Below, one piece after another: positions 16,039-27,579 of a stretch of 64,000 bases of DNA (positions are counted from its first letter, which is position 1; each line of letters opens with the position of its first letter). Made by a program: the position numbers and the translations under genes. Under the pieces are notes generated by a model. That model worked only from the letters and a program-made list of their open reading frames with translations, was not told the origin of the DNA and searched no databases. Source of the DNA: Corynebacterium sp. TAE3-ERU16 (GTDB lineage Bacteria > Actinomycetota > Actinomycetes > Mycobacteriales > Mycobacteriaceae); the NCBI RefSeq assembly GCF_019209935.1, contig NZ_JAHUTN010000002.1, positions 62,001 through 126,000 of the forward strand, read 5' to 3'.

Positions 16039-16298
16039 TTTTGTTCTCTCCGCTCCTCGGACACGTTGTCACGCGCGCGGCCTTCCGGTCGACGCGCACC
16101 GACGGGTGCGGCGTCAGTGGACGCCCGCAACCCCGGCACCACCAAGGTAGTCGGTCAGCGGCCCCGCTGTCGCGCCGGGTATCACACGTCCCACGGATCA
16201 GGTCCCGCCACCGGCGCCGATCCGGAACCGAATACGGGGCGCCGGGGTCCATAGGGACAGAAAGGCACCCCCAACTCATCCCGAACCAGGAGCACACG

Positions 16299-16781
16299 AT
16301 GCTGAGCACACTCCCCGGACACGTCCACATGAAGTCCGTCGATCCCCGCGGGCACCGTACCGCGGGGCCGTCCCCCCGTGACCGACCGCGGGGAACGTTC
16401 AGCCCGTCGACCCCTGCGTCCCCGGAATCCCGGAGGGCGAGTCACCACCTGGTCGTCGTCTGTCTCGAGGCCGCGTTCGCCGTGCGGCCGCCCACGCAGC
16501 TGCGCATGTCCGAGTACTCGGCGCAGGTGCGGCAACTCGTGCAGATCCGCCACCGGCGGATCCTCCGCGAAAGACCGGCGAGATCGGGACGTGTGACCCT
16601 GACCTCCCTGCACATCCGGAGGGAGGACTCCGTCCCCGACGACACGGGGGCAACCGGGAGGAAGATCCTGGAGGTCTGCGGATCCACCCATGCCGCGGGC
16701 CGACGCTGGGCGTTCGCGGCCAGGATCGAGCGGGACAGCGGCACCCGCCCCTGGCGGATGACGGTCCTGCGCCTGTTCTGA
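16299..16781 (+). CDS. Rv3235-family conserved protein
   Basis: This 160-aa protein has a ~50-residue disordered, Pro/Arg-rich N-terminus and a compact C-terminal domain. The domain runs from HHLVVVCLEAAFAVRPPTQL through RVTLTSLHIRREDSV and ILEVCGSTHAAGRRWAFAARIERD to PWRMTVLRLF. This strand pattern matches the Rv3235-type family found next to secA in actinobacteria; function unknown. The start is ATG 16299 with AGGAG 8 nt upstream. The frame stays open 86 codons further upstream, but that part looks non-coding. It is convergent with secA1. Confidence 0.78.
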   Translation: MLSTLPGHVHMKSVDPRGHRTAGPSPRDRPRGTFSPSTPASPESRRASHHLVVVCLEAAFAVRPPTQLRMSEYSAQVRQLVQIRHRRILRERPARSGRVTLTSLHIRREDSVPDDTGATGRKILEVCGSTHAAGRRWAFAARIERDSGTRPWRMTVLRLF

Positions 16782-16814
16782 GCCCCCCCACCCCGGACAT
16801 CCGGACACGGAAAG

Positions 16815-16857
16815 GCGGGTGCGCCCACCACCGTCAACGGTTGGCCTGCGCACCCGC
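16815..16857. terminator. Bidirectional terminator between the Rv3235-type gene and secA1
   Basis: A perfect 10-bp stem, GCGGGTGCGC (16815-16824) with GCGCACCCGC (16848-16857), encloses a loop that can itself form a smaller hairpin (CCACC/GGTTGG). It lies between convergent genes. Confidence 0.65.
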
Positions 16858-16901
16858 ATCCGTCACCACGCCCCGCCGGGGTTGCGGTGTGGATCAGTCG
16901 A

Positions 16902-19544
<2,643 letters not shown>

Positions 19545-19594
19545 GGGCAGTCGTCCTTTGTCTTTTGTGGGTTCAAGCGGATGGATTCCCGATC

Positions 19595-19600
19595 ATTCTA
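19595..19600 (-). promoter_or_regulatory. -10 box TAGAAT for secA1
   Basis: TAGAAT on the minus strand lies about 50 nt before the secA1 GTG and would give a short leader that includes the AAAGGA site. The -35 hexamer is not recognisable. Confidence 0.4.
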
Positions 19601-19621
19601 CGCGCCCACCCGGACATGGGA

Positions 19622-19661
19622 AGCACCCGCCACCTCACATCCGGTGTGGGTGACGGGTGCT
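19622..19661 (-). terminator. Hairpin terminator after hpf
   Basis: AGCACCCG (19622-19629) and its complement CGGGTGCT (19654-19661) form the base of a long imperfect stem with an inner CTCACA/TGTGGG pairing. It lies 80 bp past the hpf stop and before the secA1 promoter. Confidence 0.6.
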
Positions 19662-19742
19662 CAGGTTCCGACCCCCGTGGAGCCGGAGCGGTGCCTGCGA
19701 CTCCCGCGTAAGCGAAAGTGCTGCACACGCACCTCTATCCGA

Positions 19743-20414
19743 TCACTCCTCGGGCTCCGTCAGTGTGATCAGACCGTAGTCGAAGGCGCGGCGACGGTAG
19801 ACGACCGAGGGCCGGCCGTTCTCCTCGTTGACGAACAGGTAGAAGTCGTGGCCGACCAGCTCCATCTCCGACAGGGCGTCGTCGACGCTCATCGGGACGG
19901 CCGGGTGTTCCTTGGTACGGACGATCTGGCCGGGGACGATGTCCTGGACGCTGTCCGCGTAGGGATCGACGTCGAACTCGCCCTTCTTCTCCTTCTGCTG
20001 GGCGTTGGCCTCGGCGGTGAGTTCAGCGGCGATCTCCCCCGTCGACAGCGGCGCACGGTGTCCCGAGCGGCTGATCTTGCGGCGTGCCTTCACCTTGCGC
20101 AGTGAACGTTCCATCCTGCTGAGGGCGGTTTCCAGGGCAGCGTAGAAGCTGTCCTCCTTCGCCTCGGCGCGGGCGATGTGGCCCTTGCCGGTTGCGGTGA
20201 TCTGGATCTTGTCGCTCTGATCACTGCGTCGCGGATTCGGCTCGTGCTGGAGCTCGACGTGGAAGAAGGTCAACGTCGGGTCCAGGCGCTCGATCTTGGC
20301 GAGCTTCGAGTTCACGCGTTCCGCGAAGTGCTCCGGAACCTCCACGTTACGGCCCGTGATGCTCACCTGAGTCTCAGGGCGCAGGCCGTCTTTGTTGTCA
20401 GCAGGCGTGGTCAT
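19743..20414 (-). CDS. hpf: Long-form ribosome hibernation promoting factor HPF
   Basis: This 223-aa protein has two domains. The N-terminal ribosome-binding domain covers ~residues 15-115 (VSITGRNVEVPEHFAERVNS, then IARAEAKEDSFYAALETALS). A basic/Ala-rich linker follows. The C-terminal dimerisation domain covers ~residues 165-223 (VRTKEHPAVPMSVDDALSEM, then ELVGHDFYLFVNEENGRPSV). The long form dimerises 70S ribosomes into inactive 100S particles in stationary phase or stress. A GGGAGG site precedes the ATG. A TAAACT box at 20507-20502 could be its -10 element. It is a single-gene unit between comF and secA1. Confidence 0.95.
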   Translation of the reverse strand: MTTPADNKDGLRPETQVSITGRNVEVPEHFAERVNSKLAKIERLDPTLTFFHVELQHEPNPRRSDQSDKIQITATGKGHIARAEAKEDSFYAALETALSRMERSLRKVKARRKISRSGHRAPLSTGEIAAELTAEANAQQKEKKGEFDVDPYADSVQDIVPGQIVRTKEHPAVPMSVDDALSEMELVGHDFYLFVNEENGRPSVVYRRRAFDYGLITLTEPEE

Positions 20415-20546
20415 TGCTCTTACCTCCCGGTATCGGCCACCGCACAGAAGTGGGTGGGATTACCCACGACGTCCACGGTGACGGGAACTACTGCAACCTC
20501 AAGTTTACCTGCCGGTCATAACCATCGGGCGGGATACCCCCGATAG

Positions 20547-21167
20547 CTAAGCGGCGGTAAGCGCGACCACCCCCGTGACCTGTATTCCGGCGACTGACAG
20601 ACACTCCACTGTGGCAGCTGCGGTTGCCCCCGTCGTCACCACGTCATCGACGACCACCACCCTCTCCGGCCACCCGCCCACCCGGCGGCCCATCCTGACC
20701 GCGCCCAGCAGGTTCGTCCGGCGGGAGGCGGCGTCGAGACCCGCCGAATCGCGGACCGAGGGGGCGAGATGGACCAGGGGCACGACGTCGAATCCGCTCG
20801 TACGGCAGATCGCGGCGACGGAATCCCCGCCACGTAGCCGGGCCGCCCTGCGGCGGGTAGGCGCAGGTGAGAGGACCGGACGGGGAGTCGCGGGCAGTTC
20901 CCCCCGGGCCGTGAGATACCTGATCGCGGCGGCGAGGACCGCCCCGATCTCGGGGATGGCGTCCCTCCTGCCGCGCTCCTTGATCCCGATCACCGTGGAC
21001 CGGTGCACCCCACCCCACGGCCCCAACGCGAACACCGGTACCCGGGGATCGATCCGGGGGTCGACCCGGAACGGCGGACGCCTCCACTCGCGCCTGCAGG
21101 GTTCACACAACGTCACCCCTGCGACACCGCAGCCCGCACAGCGCCTCGGCAACAGAAGCTCGAGCAT
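20547..21167 (-). CDS. ComF-type phosphoribosyltransferase-fold protein
   Basis: This is a 206-aa ComF-family protein. The N-terminal zinc-finger-like part has two CxxC pairs (CAGC, CEPC). The C-terminal PRPP-binding motif is RVVVVDDVVTTGATAAATVE, with the acidic pair and TTGAT loop of type I phosphoribosyltransferases. Relatives help DNA uptake in naturally competent bacteria; in actinobacteria the role is unproven. A GGGGAG site precedes the ATG. It follows lpqB by 33 bp, so it is probably the last gene of the mtrA-mtrB-lpqB operon, as in other corynebacteria. Confidence 0.9.
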   Translation of the reverse strand: MLELLLPRRCAGCGVAGVTLCEPCRREWRRPPFRVDPRIDPRVPVFALGPWGGVHRSTVIGIKERGRRDAIPEIGAVLAAAIRYLTARGELPATPRPVLSPAPTRRRAARLRGGDSVAAICRTSGFDVVPLVHLAPSVRDSAGLDAASRRTNLLGAVRMGRRVGGWPERVVVVDDVVTTGATAAATVECLSVAGIQVTGVVALTAA

Positions 21168-21200
21168 CCGGACTCCCCGCTCCCCGGCCCGGCCCGCGGC

Positions 21201-22976
21201 CTAGTCCGCTACCACGGGGACCGCACGGGTCCCCTGGAGCGCCGGGACCTCCCGCCAGAACGCCGCGGAATTCGTCGACGCCGGCAGCTGGAGCATCGCG
21301 CGGGCGTCGGTCACGTACAGGGTGTTGGGGGATGAGGCGACGGCGACGATCGGTGCCGTGAGGTTTCCGGTCGGCAACGACGTCACCGCGGACCCGTCCA
21401 CTTCGACCCGCCAGACCGGAGTATCCGGGGACGACGTCCCCACCAGCAGCGAACCGTCCTGCTGCCAGGAGAGCGCGAGCGCGGTGTCCCCGATCGCCGG
21501 TGCGATCTCGACCGGTCGAACGATCTTCCGGTCCCCGGGCGCGGGCCGGGCCACGGTCCCGACCCACACCCGGCCGCTACGGATCATCGCGACCCGCACG
21601 CCGTCCGGTGAGAGCCGGAGCACCGAGATCAGCTGTTCATCGCCCCCGTTGTCCGGTTCATCGAGAGCACTGGCGTCGACCTCCACCTGGGACAGCTCCC
21701 CCGTCGACGTCGAGCGCGCCACGCGGGCGACGGTCCGGCCGTCGAGGACGGTCCACAGTGCGGTGGCCTCGTATTCGAAGCTGGGGCGGGTCAACGTTCC
21801 CGCGGTTAGAACCTCGGCGGTCTGCCCGCCGACCGGTCCGAGCAGGAGCCGCGAGGACGCCCGGTCGCCGGCCGCGGTGACGGATGCCGGCTGACCCGGC
21901 GCGCCCGCTCCGCCCTGGTTCTCCACCACGGCGACCACGCCGCCGGACGAGGAGATCTCGGCGGATTCGATGTTCCCCGCCACTCCGAGGGGACCCGCCA
22001 CGGGCCGGGCGTCGGTGCCGTCCACGAGCATCAGCGATCCCTCGTTCAGCGCGTAGAGCGGACTGATCGCGCCGGCGAACGCATTCGGGTTGAATTCCGC
22101 GACGTCCTCCACGGTCAACGCGTCGTGGGCCGGGTCTATCGGGGTCCCGTCGAGTTCGACCCGGTATGGGCCGCGGGTGCCTGAATGCGCGAGGGTCCAC
22201 ACCACCTGCGCCGCGAACCGGTGCCGCTGATCGATGTCGAGGTCACCGAAACCGGTGAAGTGGTAGACCCCGTCCTCGGTACCCGTGAATACGGCGTTCG
22301 GTGGTATCTCGTCGACCACTCCCGGAGCGAGATCCGCCTGGGGTCCCTCCATCAGGAGAGAGAGCAGAGCCGTGTCCAGGGAGGGCTGACCGTTGTAGAC
22401 CCAGCGCCGGTCCCGGACCAGGAACTTCCCGGTCGGGGCGAAGAAGAACAGTTCATGCGGGCTGAACTTGTTCCGGAGCTCCGTGCGCTCGAGAATGATC
22501 CCCGAGGGCAACGCCGATATCCGCCATTCACCGTTTACCCGATTCAACTGCATCGTCGCCTCGTATTCCCCGTTCTCCGGGGTGTACACGCCGCCGGCGG
22601 CGAGGGTGCCCACGACGGTTCCGCGGACCTTGTACGAGATCGAGTCCTCGGTGGCCCCGGGTTCCGCGTTGAGGTCGATCCGGTCGAGGACCAGGGTGGA
22701 CGCGGTGTCGTCCCATTTTGCGGCGGTCGAGTCCGTGAGGAACCCCCGTGCCGCCTGATGCTTCTGCGCCGGGTTGCCCGCGGCCGTGAAGAACCCGCGC
22801 AACAGCAGATCGGGTTCCTGCCCGGGGACCGGGGCCAGCTCGTCCTCCGTCGGGTGTGTCCGCTCGAAGGGACGGATCGCCTGCGGCGCGGAATCCCCGG
22901 GAAGGCTCGTGCATCCCGCGACCAACGCGGTGACCAGTGTCAGGGCGATGAAGGGGCGGCGACGTCGATGCTCCAT
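21201..22976 (-). CDS. lpqB: Lipoprotein LpqB, partner of MtrB
   Basis: This 591-aa lipoprotein has a signal peptide and lipobox LVAGC (Cys22), so it is anchored outside the membrane. An N-terminal GerMN-type domain (about residues 100-300) is followed by a beta-propeller-like C-terminal domain. In mycobacteria LpqB binds the sensor MtrB and tunes MtrA signalling. Its ATG at 22976 shares one base with the mtrB TGA (TGATG), so the genes are translationally coupled. Length and domain order are normal for the family. Confidence 0.95.
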   Translation of the reverse strand: MEHRRRRPFIALTLVTALVAGCTSLPGDSAPQAIRPFERTHPTEDELAPVPGQEPDLLLRGFFTAAGNPAQKHQAARGFLTDSTAAKWDDTASTLVLDRIDLNAEPGATEDSISYKVRGTVVGTLAAGGVYTPENGEYEATMQLNRVNGEWRISALPSGIILERTELRNKFSPHELFFFAPTGKFLVRDRRWVYNGQPSLDTALLSLLMEGPQADLAPGVVDEIPPNAVFTGTEDGVYHFTGFGDLDIDQRHRFAAQVVWTLAHSGTRGPYRVELDGTPIDPAHDALTVEDVAEFNPNAFAGAISPLYALNEGSLMLVDGTDARPVAGPLGVAGNIESAEISSSGGVVAVVENQGGAGAPGQPASVTAAGDRASSRLLLGPVGGQTAEVLTAGTLTRPSFEYEATALWTVLDGRTVARVARSTSTGELSQVEVDASALDEPDNGGDEQLISVLRLSPDGVRVAMIRSGRVWVGTVARPAPGDRKIVRPVEIAPAIGDTALALSWQQDGSLLVGTSSPDTPVWRVEVDGSAVTSLPTGNLTAPIVAVASSPNTLYVTDARAMLQLPASTNSAAFWREVPALQGTRAVPVVAD

Positions 22977-24619
22977 CAGCTGGGCTCACCTTCCTCCCCG
23001 GTGGTGACGGGGGACGGGGATGCTGCGGTGTCCGGGTGTCCGGCGGGCACCGGTGGTTCAGTCCGGTCCGGCTCCGGGTCATCCTGATCGACCGCCAGTG
23101 GCAGCGGAGGTTGACCGCTCCACGTCGTCCCCGGGGTGGCGGGGAGCATGAGCCGGAAACAGGAACCGACGCCGACCTCGCCGGTGGCCTCCAGGGAACC
23201 CCCGTGCAGTACCGCGTCCTCGTGGGAGATCGCCAGTCCGAGTCCGGTACCCCCGGAATGCCGGACCCGGGAGGGATCGGCCCGCCAGAACCGGTTGAAC
23301 ACCAGTTCCTCCTGGCCCGGTTTCAGGCCGATGCCGTGATCGGTGACGGTGACGGCGACGACGTTGTCGCCTGTCGCGACGCGGACCATCACCGGTTCCC
23401 CCTCCGAGTGGTCGACGGCGTTCGCAAGGAGGTTCCGGAGGATCCTCTCTATCCGGCGGGAATCGCCCACGACGGTCACCGGGGTGGCTGGCTGGTCGAA
23501 GTCGACCTCGACCCCGAGCTCCTCCGCGAGGTGTTTCACCTGCTGCCACGCCGCCGCGACGCAGGTTCGCAGATCTATCCTCTCCTCGGACAGGTCCGCG
23601 ACGCCGGCGTCGTGCCGGGAGATCTCCAGCAGGTCCGCGAGCAGGGACTCGAATCTGTCGAGTTCCCGGACCATCAGTTCCGCGGCACGCCGGGTGTACG
23701 GGTCAAGCTCGTCCGCGCGGTCCGCGATCATGTCGGCGGCCATCCGGACGGTGGTCAACGGGGTGCGCAGTTCGTGGGACACGTCCGAGGTGAATTGGCG
23801 CTGCAGATTGCCGTACTCCTCGAGCTGGCGGATCTGTTTCGACAGCGATTCCGCCATGGCGTTGAAGCTCATGGCCAACCGCGCCATCTCGTCTTCGCCG
23901 TCGACCCGCATCCGCTCCCGCAGGTGGCCCGCCGCGAAGCGCTGGGCGATCCTCGAGGCGGACCGGACGGGTGCGGTGACCTGCTGGGTCAGCAACCAGG
24001 CGATTCCGACGAGGAGGACGATGAGGACCACACCGCCGAACGACAGCAGGCCGCGCATCAGAGCGAGTGTCGCCTCCTCATTCTCCAGCGGAAGGACGAG
24101 GTACAGCTGGAGCCCGGGGATGTCGGATTCCGTCGGTGTCCCGATGATCAGTGCCTTGTAGATCGATCCGTCGACGCGGTCGATGGTGGAGTACTGGTAG
24201 GAGATCTGCCCCTGGGAGACGAAACTCCGGAGCCGGTCCGGGATCCGGTAAGCCTCCGGGGACGTGGCGACGACATTCCCGCCGTCGGCGACCACCAGGA
24301 CGGGCTCGAACACCGCGACCGACTCGGCGGTTCCGCCGGTGCCCCTGTTGGTCAGGGCCGCTCGGGCGGAATTGATGCGCACCTGGGTTGAGTTGGAGGT
24401 GTCCGTCGCGGCGACCTGCTGTTCGACGATGGCCCGGGCGCGGTCGATCTCAGAGGTGGCGATCGACAGTTTCGCGTCGATCAGCCGCTGGGCGACGATA
24501 CTCACCATGGCGAGTCCGAGGATCAGGACCACCGCCGCTGACGCGGCGAGAATCGATCCGATGACCCGAACCTGGAGTGACGTACGCCATGACTCCGTCA
24601 GGCGTTGCCGTACGCCCAT
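22976..24619 (-). CDS. mtrB: Sensor histidine kinase MtrB
   Basis: This 547-aa sensor kinase has two transmembrane segments (about residues 19-42 and 186-208) flanking an extracytoplasmic sensor loop, then HAMP. The phospho-acceptor is His282 in FTSDVSHELRTPL. The HATPase has N-box NLLANAVDHSEG, G1 DHGIGLKPG and G2 GTGLGLAI. It phosphorylates MtrA and controls cell-wall and osmotic-stress genes. A Pro-rich C-terminal tail of ~50 residues follows the kinase domain. The gap to mtrA is 68 bp and lpqB overlaps its stop. Confidence 0.96.
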   Translation of the reverse strand: MGVRQRLTESWRTSLQVRVIGSILAASAAVVLILGLAMVSIVAQRLIDAKLSIATSEIDRARAIVEQQVAATDTSNSTQVRINSARAALTNRGTGGTAESVAVFEPVLVVADGGNVVATSPEAYRIPDRLRSFVSQGQISYQYSTIDRVDGSIYKALIIGTPTESDIPGLQLYLVLPLENEEATLALMRGLLSFGGVVLIVLLVGIAWLLTQQVTAPVRSASRIAQRFAAGHLRERMRVDGEDEMARLAMSFNAMAESLSKQIRQLEEYGNLQRQFTSDVSHELRTPLTTVRMAADMIADRADELDPYTRRAAELMVRELDRFESLLADLLEISRHDAGVADLSEERIDLRTCVAAAWQQVKHLAEELGVEVDFDQPATPVTVVGDSRRIERILRNLLANAVDHSEGEPVMVRVATGDNVVAVTVTDHGIGLKPGQEELVFNRFWRADPSRVRHSGGTGLGLAISHEDAVLHGGSLEATGEVGVGSCFRLMLPATPGTTWSGQPPLPLAVDQDDPEPDRTEPPVPAGHPDTAASPSPVTTGEEGEPS

Positions 24620-24687
24620 CAGTTGACTGTTTAAAACTGTCCCGCTCCCTCATCCCGCTGATCCGGTGGCCCCGAGGACCGGTGTCG

Positions 24688-25368
24688 TCATTCCCCGGCG
24701 CCGGTCTTGTACCCGACGCCCCGGACGGTCAGGACGATCTGGGGATTCTCCGGGTCCTTCTCTATCTTGGCCCGCAGCCGCTGCACGTGGACATTCACGA
24801 GCCGGGTGTCCGAGGCGTGCCGGTAACCCCAGACCTTCTCGAGAAGCTCCTCGCGGGTGAACACCTGCCGTGGGCGACGCGCCATCTGGAGGAGGAGGTC
24901 GAACTCGAGGGGGGTGAGCTGGATCTCCTCGTCTCCCCGCTTGACCATGTGCCCCGGAACGTCGATGGTGAGGTCGCCGACCTCGAGCACCTCGCTCGGC
25001 TCGTCATCGGTTCTGCGCAGGCGGGCGCGGATCCGGGCGACCAGTTCCTTCGGTTTGAACGGCTTGTTGACGTAGTCGTCCGCCCCGGATTCGAGGCCCA
25101 GTACGACGTCCACGGTGTCGGTCTTGGCCGTCAGCATGACGATCGGCACCGTGGATTTCTGCCGGATGACGCGGCAGATGTCGATCCCGTTCATGCCGGG
25201 GAGCATGAGGTCGAGCAGGATCAGGTCCGGCTGCTCGCGCTCGGCCACCGCCACCGCCTGCGCGCCGTCCATCACGGCGACGGTGTCGAATCCCTCGGCC
25301 TGAAGAACGATGGTGAGCATCTCGGAGATGGCGGGGTCATCATCGACCACCAGAATCTTGGCGTTCAT
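24688..25368 (-). CDS. mtrA: OmpR-family response regulator MtrA
   Basis: This 226-aa response regulator has a receiver domain with acidic pocket D9-D10 and the phosphorylation site Asp53 (LLDLMLPGMNG). Lys104 is the expected switch residue (NKPFKPKEL). The winged-helix DNA-binding domain ends FTREELLEKVWGYRHASDTR and VNVHVQRLRAKIE. It controls cell-wall metabolism, division and osmoregulation genes, being essential in mycobacteria and not in C. glutamicum. It is the first gene of mtrA-mtrB-lpqB-comF. The start has an AGGA sequence close to the ATG. Confidence 0.97.
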   Translation of the reverse strand: MNAKILVVDDDPAISEMLTIVLQAEGFDTVAVMDGAQAVAVAEREQPDLILLDLMLPGMNGIDICRVIRQKSTVPIVMLTAKTDTVDVVLGLESGADDYVNKPFKPKELVARIRARLRRTDDEPSEVLEVGDLTIDVPGHMVKRGDEEIQLTPLEFDLLLQMARRPRQVFTREELLEKVWGYRHASDTRLVNVHVQRLRAKIEKDPENPQIVLTVRGVGYKTGAGE

Positions 25369-25499
25369 CTGTCCTACTTCGCGTGTTGTCCGGGATTGTC
25401 CGGTGGCGTACCCGGTGTCCGGGTCAGCTGCCGCCGATACGGGCGCCGCACGGCTCCTTCCCCCGATACTACCCAGGGTTGGCGGTCAGGTCCGGTATC

Positions 25500-26144
25500 T
25501 CAGACCTGCCGGGCGTGGCCCTGGATCCGCACCGCCCTGAGCCGGGACTCGACCTCCGCAGCGGCCTCACCGGCGTCTCCCGGTTCCACGGAAAGCCACG
25601 GGCCCTGCCACGACTGTTCCGCGAGCCGACGGTAGACGGCCGATGTCCGCTCCTGGAGGCCACGGTCGCGCTCGTAGTGGTCCCGGGTCCGGGAACGGTC
25701 GGCCATCTCCCTGGATTCAGCTCTCGACGCAGCGAGTTCCACTGGCGTGTCCAGGAGTACCTGGAGATCCGGCACGGGCAGGCCCAGTTCCCCGAACTCC
25801 AGATCAGCGACCCAGTCGCACAACGCGGGGTCCTGGGCCCGTGCCGTGGAGTACGCGGCGTTGCTCGCCACGTAGCGGTCGAGGATGATGACGTCGGTGC
25901 TGTCCCGGAACCGGTCGAGGACGTCCCGCGCCCCGTACCTGTCGAGGGCGAACAGGGTGGCCATTCCGTGGACGCTGTCCGTGAGATCACCCATGTCCCC
26001 GTGCAGTGCCCTCGCGGCCAACCGGGCGGGCAGGGACGTGTCGTAGCGGGGGAAGCACAGCACGTCCGCTCCGGTCCGGTTCCTCAGTTCGGTGACGAGA
26101 GTGTTCTTCCCGGCTCCGTCGATGCCTTCGATGCTGACGATCAT
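25500..26144 (-). CDS. tmk: Thymidylate kinase
   Basis: This 214-aa dTMP kinase phosphorylates dTMP to dTDP. The P-loop is EGIDGAGKNTL (residues 6-16), the DR(Y/H) motif is LDRYVASNAAYS near 93, and the lid region ESREMADRSRTRDHYERD is Arg-rich as in actinobacterial Tmk. An AGGAA site precedes the ATG. It lies between mtrA and the DUF4259 gene, all on the same strand. From memory C. glutamicum has sahH next to tmk; none is present here. Confidence 0.95.
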   Translation of the reverse strand: MIVSIEGIDGAGKNTLVTELRNRTGADVLCFPRYDTSLPARLAARALHGDMGDLTDSVHGMATLFALDRYGARDVLDRFRDSTDVIILDRYVASNAAYSTARAQDPALCDWVADLEFGELGLPVPDLQVLLDTPVELAASRAESREMADRSRTRDHYERDRGLQERTSAVYRRLAEQSWQGPWLSVEPGDAGEAAAEVESRLRAVRIQGHARQV

Positions 26145-26180
26145 GGGTCCATTCCTGGGATGGGGTCGGGTGAACGGCGC

Positions 26181-26543
26181 TCAGGCGACGACGCCGAGGG
26201 CCTCGATGTAGGGCTCCGTGTCATACTCCTCATCGACCTCCTCCAAAACCGATGTCGCGTCATCGTACAGCGATTCATCGCCGCTGCCGATGAGCTCGCG
26301 GATGAAGGGGTACTCCTCGACGACGTCTCCGGCGGAATACGGGGCCCCGGCCCAGATCGCGGCGATCGTCGCCGCACACCGCCCGTTCGCCCGGTCATCG
26401 TCGGTCACGTGCGGATCCCCCAGCAGCAGCTTGCACGCGTCCGCGACGGCCTCGACGATCTCTTCGTCATCGAGGGCGGCCAGCTCATCCAGGAAATCCG
26501 TGTTGACCGGATCGTTGAGGATCTTGTTATCCCATGCGCCCAT
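26181..26543 (-). CDS. DUF4259 protein
   Basis: This 120-aa acidic protein begins MGAWDNKILNDPVNTDFLDE, the diagnostic start of DUF4259 (small, helical, often part of accessory or toxin-immunity-like neighbourhoods; function unknown). It has a helical middle (ATIAAIWAGAPYS) and an acidic end. An AGGAG site lies 9 nt before the ATG. It precedes tmk by 36 bp and may be co-transcribed with it. It is divergent from the Pro/Thr-rich surface protein. Confidence 0.85.
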   Translation of the reverse strand: MGAWDNKILNDPVNTDFLDELAALDDEEIVEAVADACKLLLGDPHVTDDDRANGRCAATIAAIWAGAPYSAGDVVEEYPFIRELIGSGDESLYDDATSVLEEVDEEYDTEPYIEALGVVA

Positions 26544-26769
26544 GTGGACTTCTCCTGCTCTCTCGAGGGTAACAACGTCCCTGACCGGGCTTCCCCGATC
26601 CGGGCACCGTGCTAGTGTCTACTGTCACAGAGCCGCCACCTGCGGTTTCCGCCCCGATCCAACCGGCGGCTGATCACGGGTGGACCGGTAGCGGATCATG
26701 CAGTACCGAAGAACCAGCGAGTATCACGAGGCACCACAGGCCCCTGCCGAGGTGCCCTGAGGAGAGAAG

Positions 26770-27573
26770 ATGAAGCGAGAAACGGGCGGGATCATCGTTT
26801 TCATCGTCACCGGGTGTCTCCTCGCCATCGCGATAGGCGTCGGTGTCTGGCGGTCAACGGCTCCGGCCCCCACCTTAGCCATATCGGCAGGGGAGTCGGC
26901 AACACCGGCCCCGACGGGCACGACCAGATCCGCGTCACCGACCGCTCCCTCCGCCGCGACGCAACCACTGTCCACGACCTCCACCGCCACGGATCCCCGG
27001 GAGGGTCCCGTCGAGGCACGTCCGCCGCTCACGGGGCGGGCCACGGTCGACAGGTCGGATCCGCTGCTCCCGCCGAACGCGCACATCCCCGCCCCGGGAC
27101 CCCGGGGCACCAGATCCGTCAGCCCGACCACGTCGTTCCGGCCCCCGGCCGAGCCGGGACCGGCCACGGTGGAACCGGTCCCCGACCGTGACGAACCGGC
27201 CCCGGGACCGTCGACGGGTACGACACCCGATCCTGCGACACCGGAAACCGGTACGCCGTCGCCGTCACCGACACCGACCACCGAGGTCACGGCGCCCTCC
27301 ACGACGCCGGAGGCTCCACCCACCGCGACGTCCATCCCCACGACCGAGCCGGAACCCACCGGCACCACGGGGCCGGACCCGGAGGATCCGGAGGAGCTTC
27401 CGCCCCCGGCCATCGAGCCTCCTGAACCACCGTTGGTCCCGACCGACGCCGCACCCGACGGGGACGCTCCGGCATCTCCCGCAGCAGATGTCCCGGGCAA
27501 CCGGTCCGGTGGCACGGATGAGCCGGCGGACGGGACACCCGCAAGACCCATCCCGACGGATGGCCCGGCGTAG
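26770..27573 (+). CDS. Pro/Thr-rich membrane-anchored surface protein
   Basis: This 267-aa protein has one N-terminal hydrophobic segment (IIVFIVTGCLLAIAIGVGVW, residues 8-27), then an almost entirely Pro/Thr/Ser/Ala/Gly-rich acidic region with many TP, PT and EP pairs. It is probably an extended, possibly O-mannosylated wall-spanning region. VTGC looks like a lipobox, but the hydrophobic run continues past the Cys, so a transmembrane anchor is more likely. A GAGGAG site precedes the ATG. Its stop is 6 bp from the manA stop (convergent, no terminator between). No folded domain or function is visible. Confidence 0.75.
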   Translation: MKRETGGIIVFIVTGCLLAIAIGVGVWRSTAPAPTLAISAGESATPAPTGTTRSASPTAPSAATQPLSTTSTATDPREGPVEARPPLTGRATVDRSDPLLPPNAHIPAPGPRGTRSVSPTTSFRPPAEPGPATVEPVPDRDEPAPGPSTGTTPDPATPETGTPSPSPTPTTEVTAPSTTPEAPPTATSIPTTEPEPTGTTGPDPEDPEELPPPAIEPPEPPLVPTDAAPDGDAPASPAADVPGNRSGGTDEPADGTPARPIPTDGPA

Positions 27574-27579
27574 TCGGCT

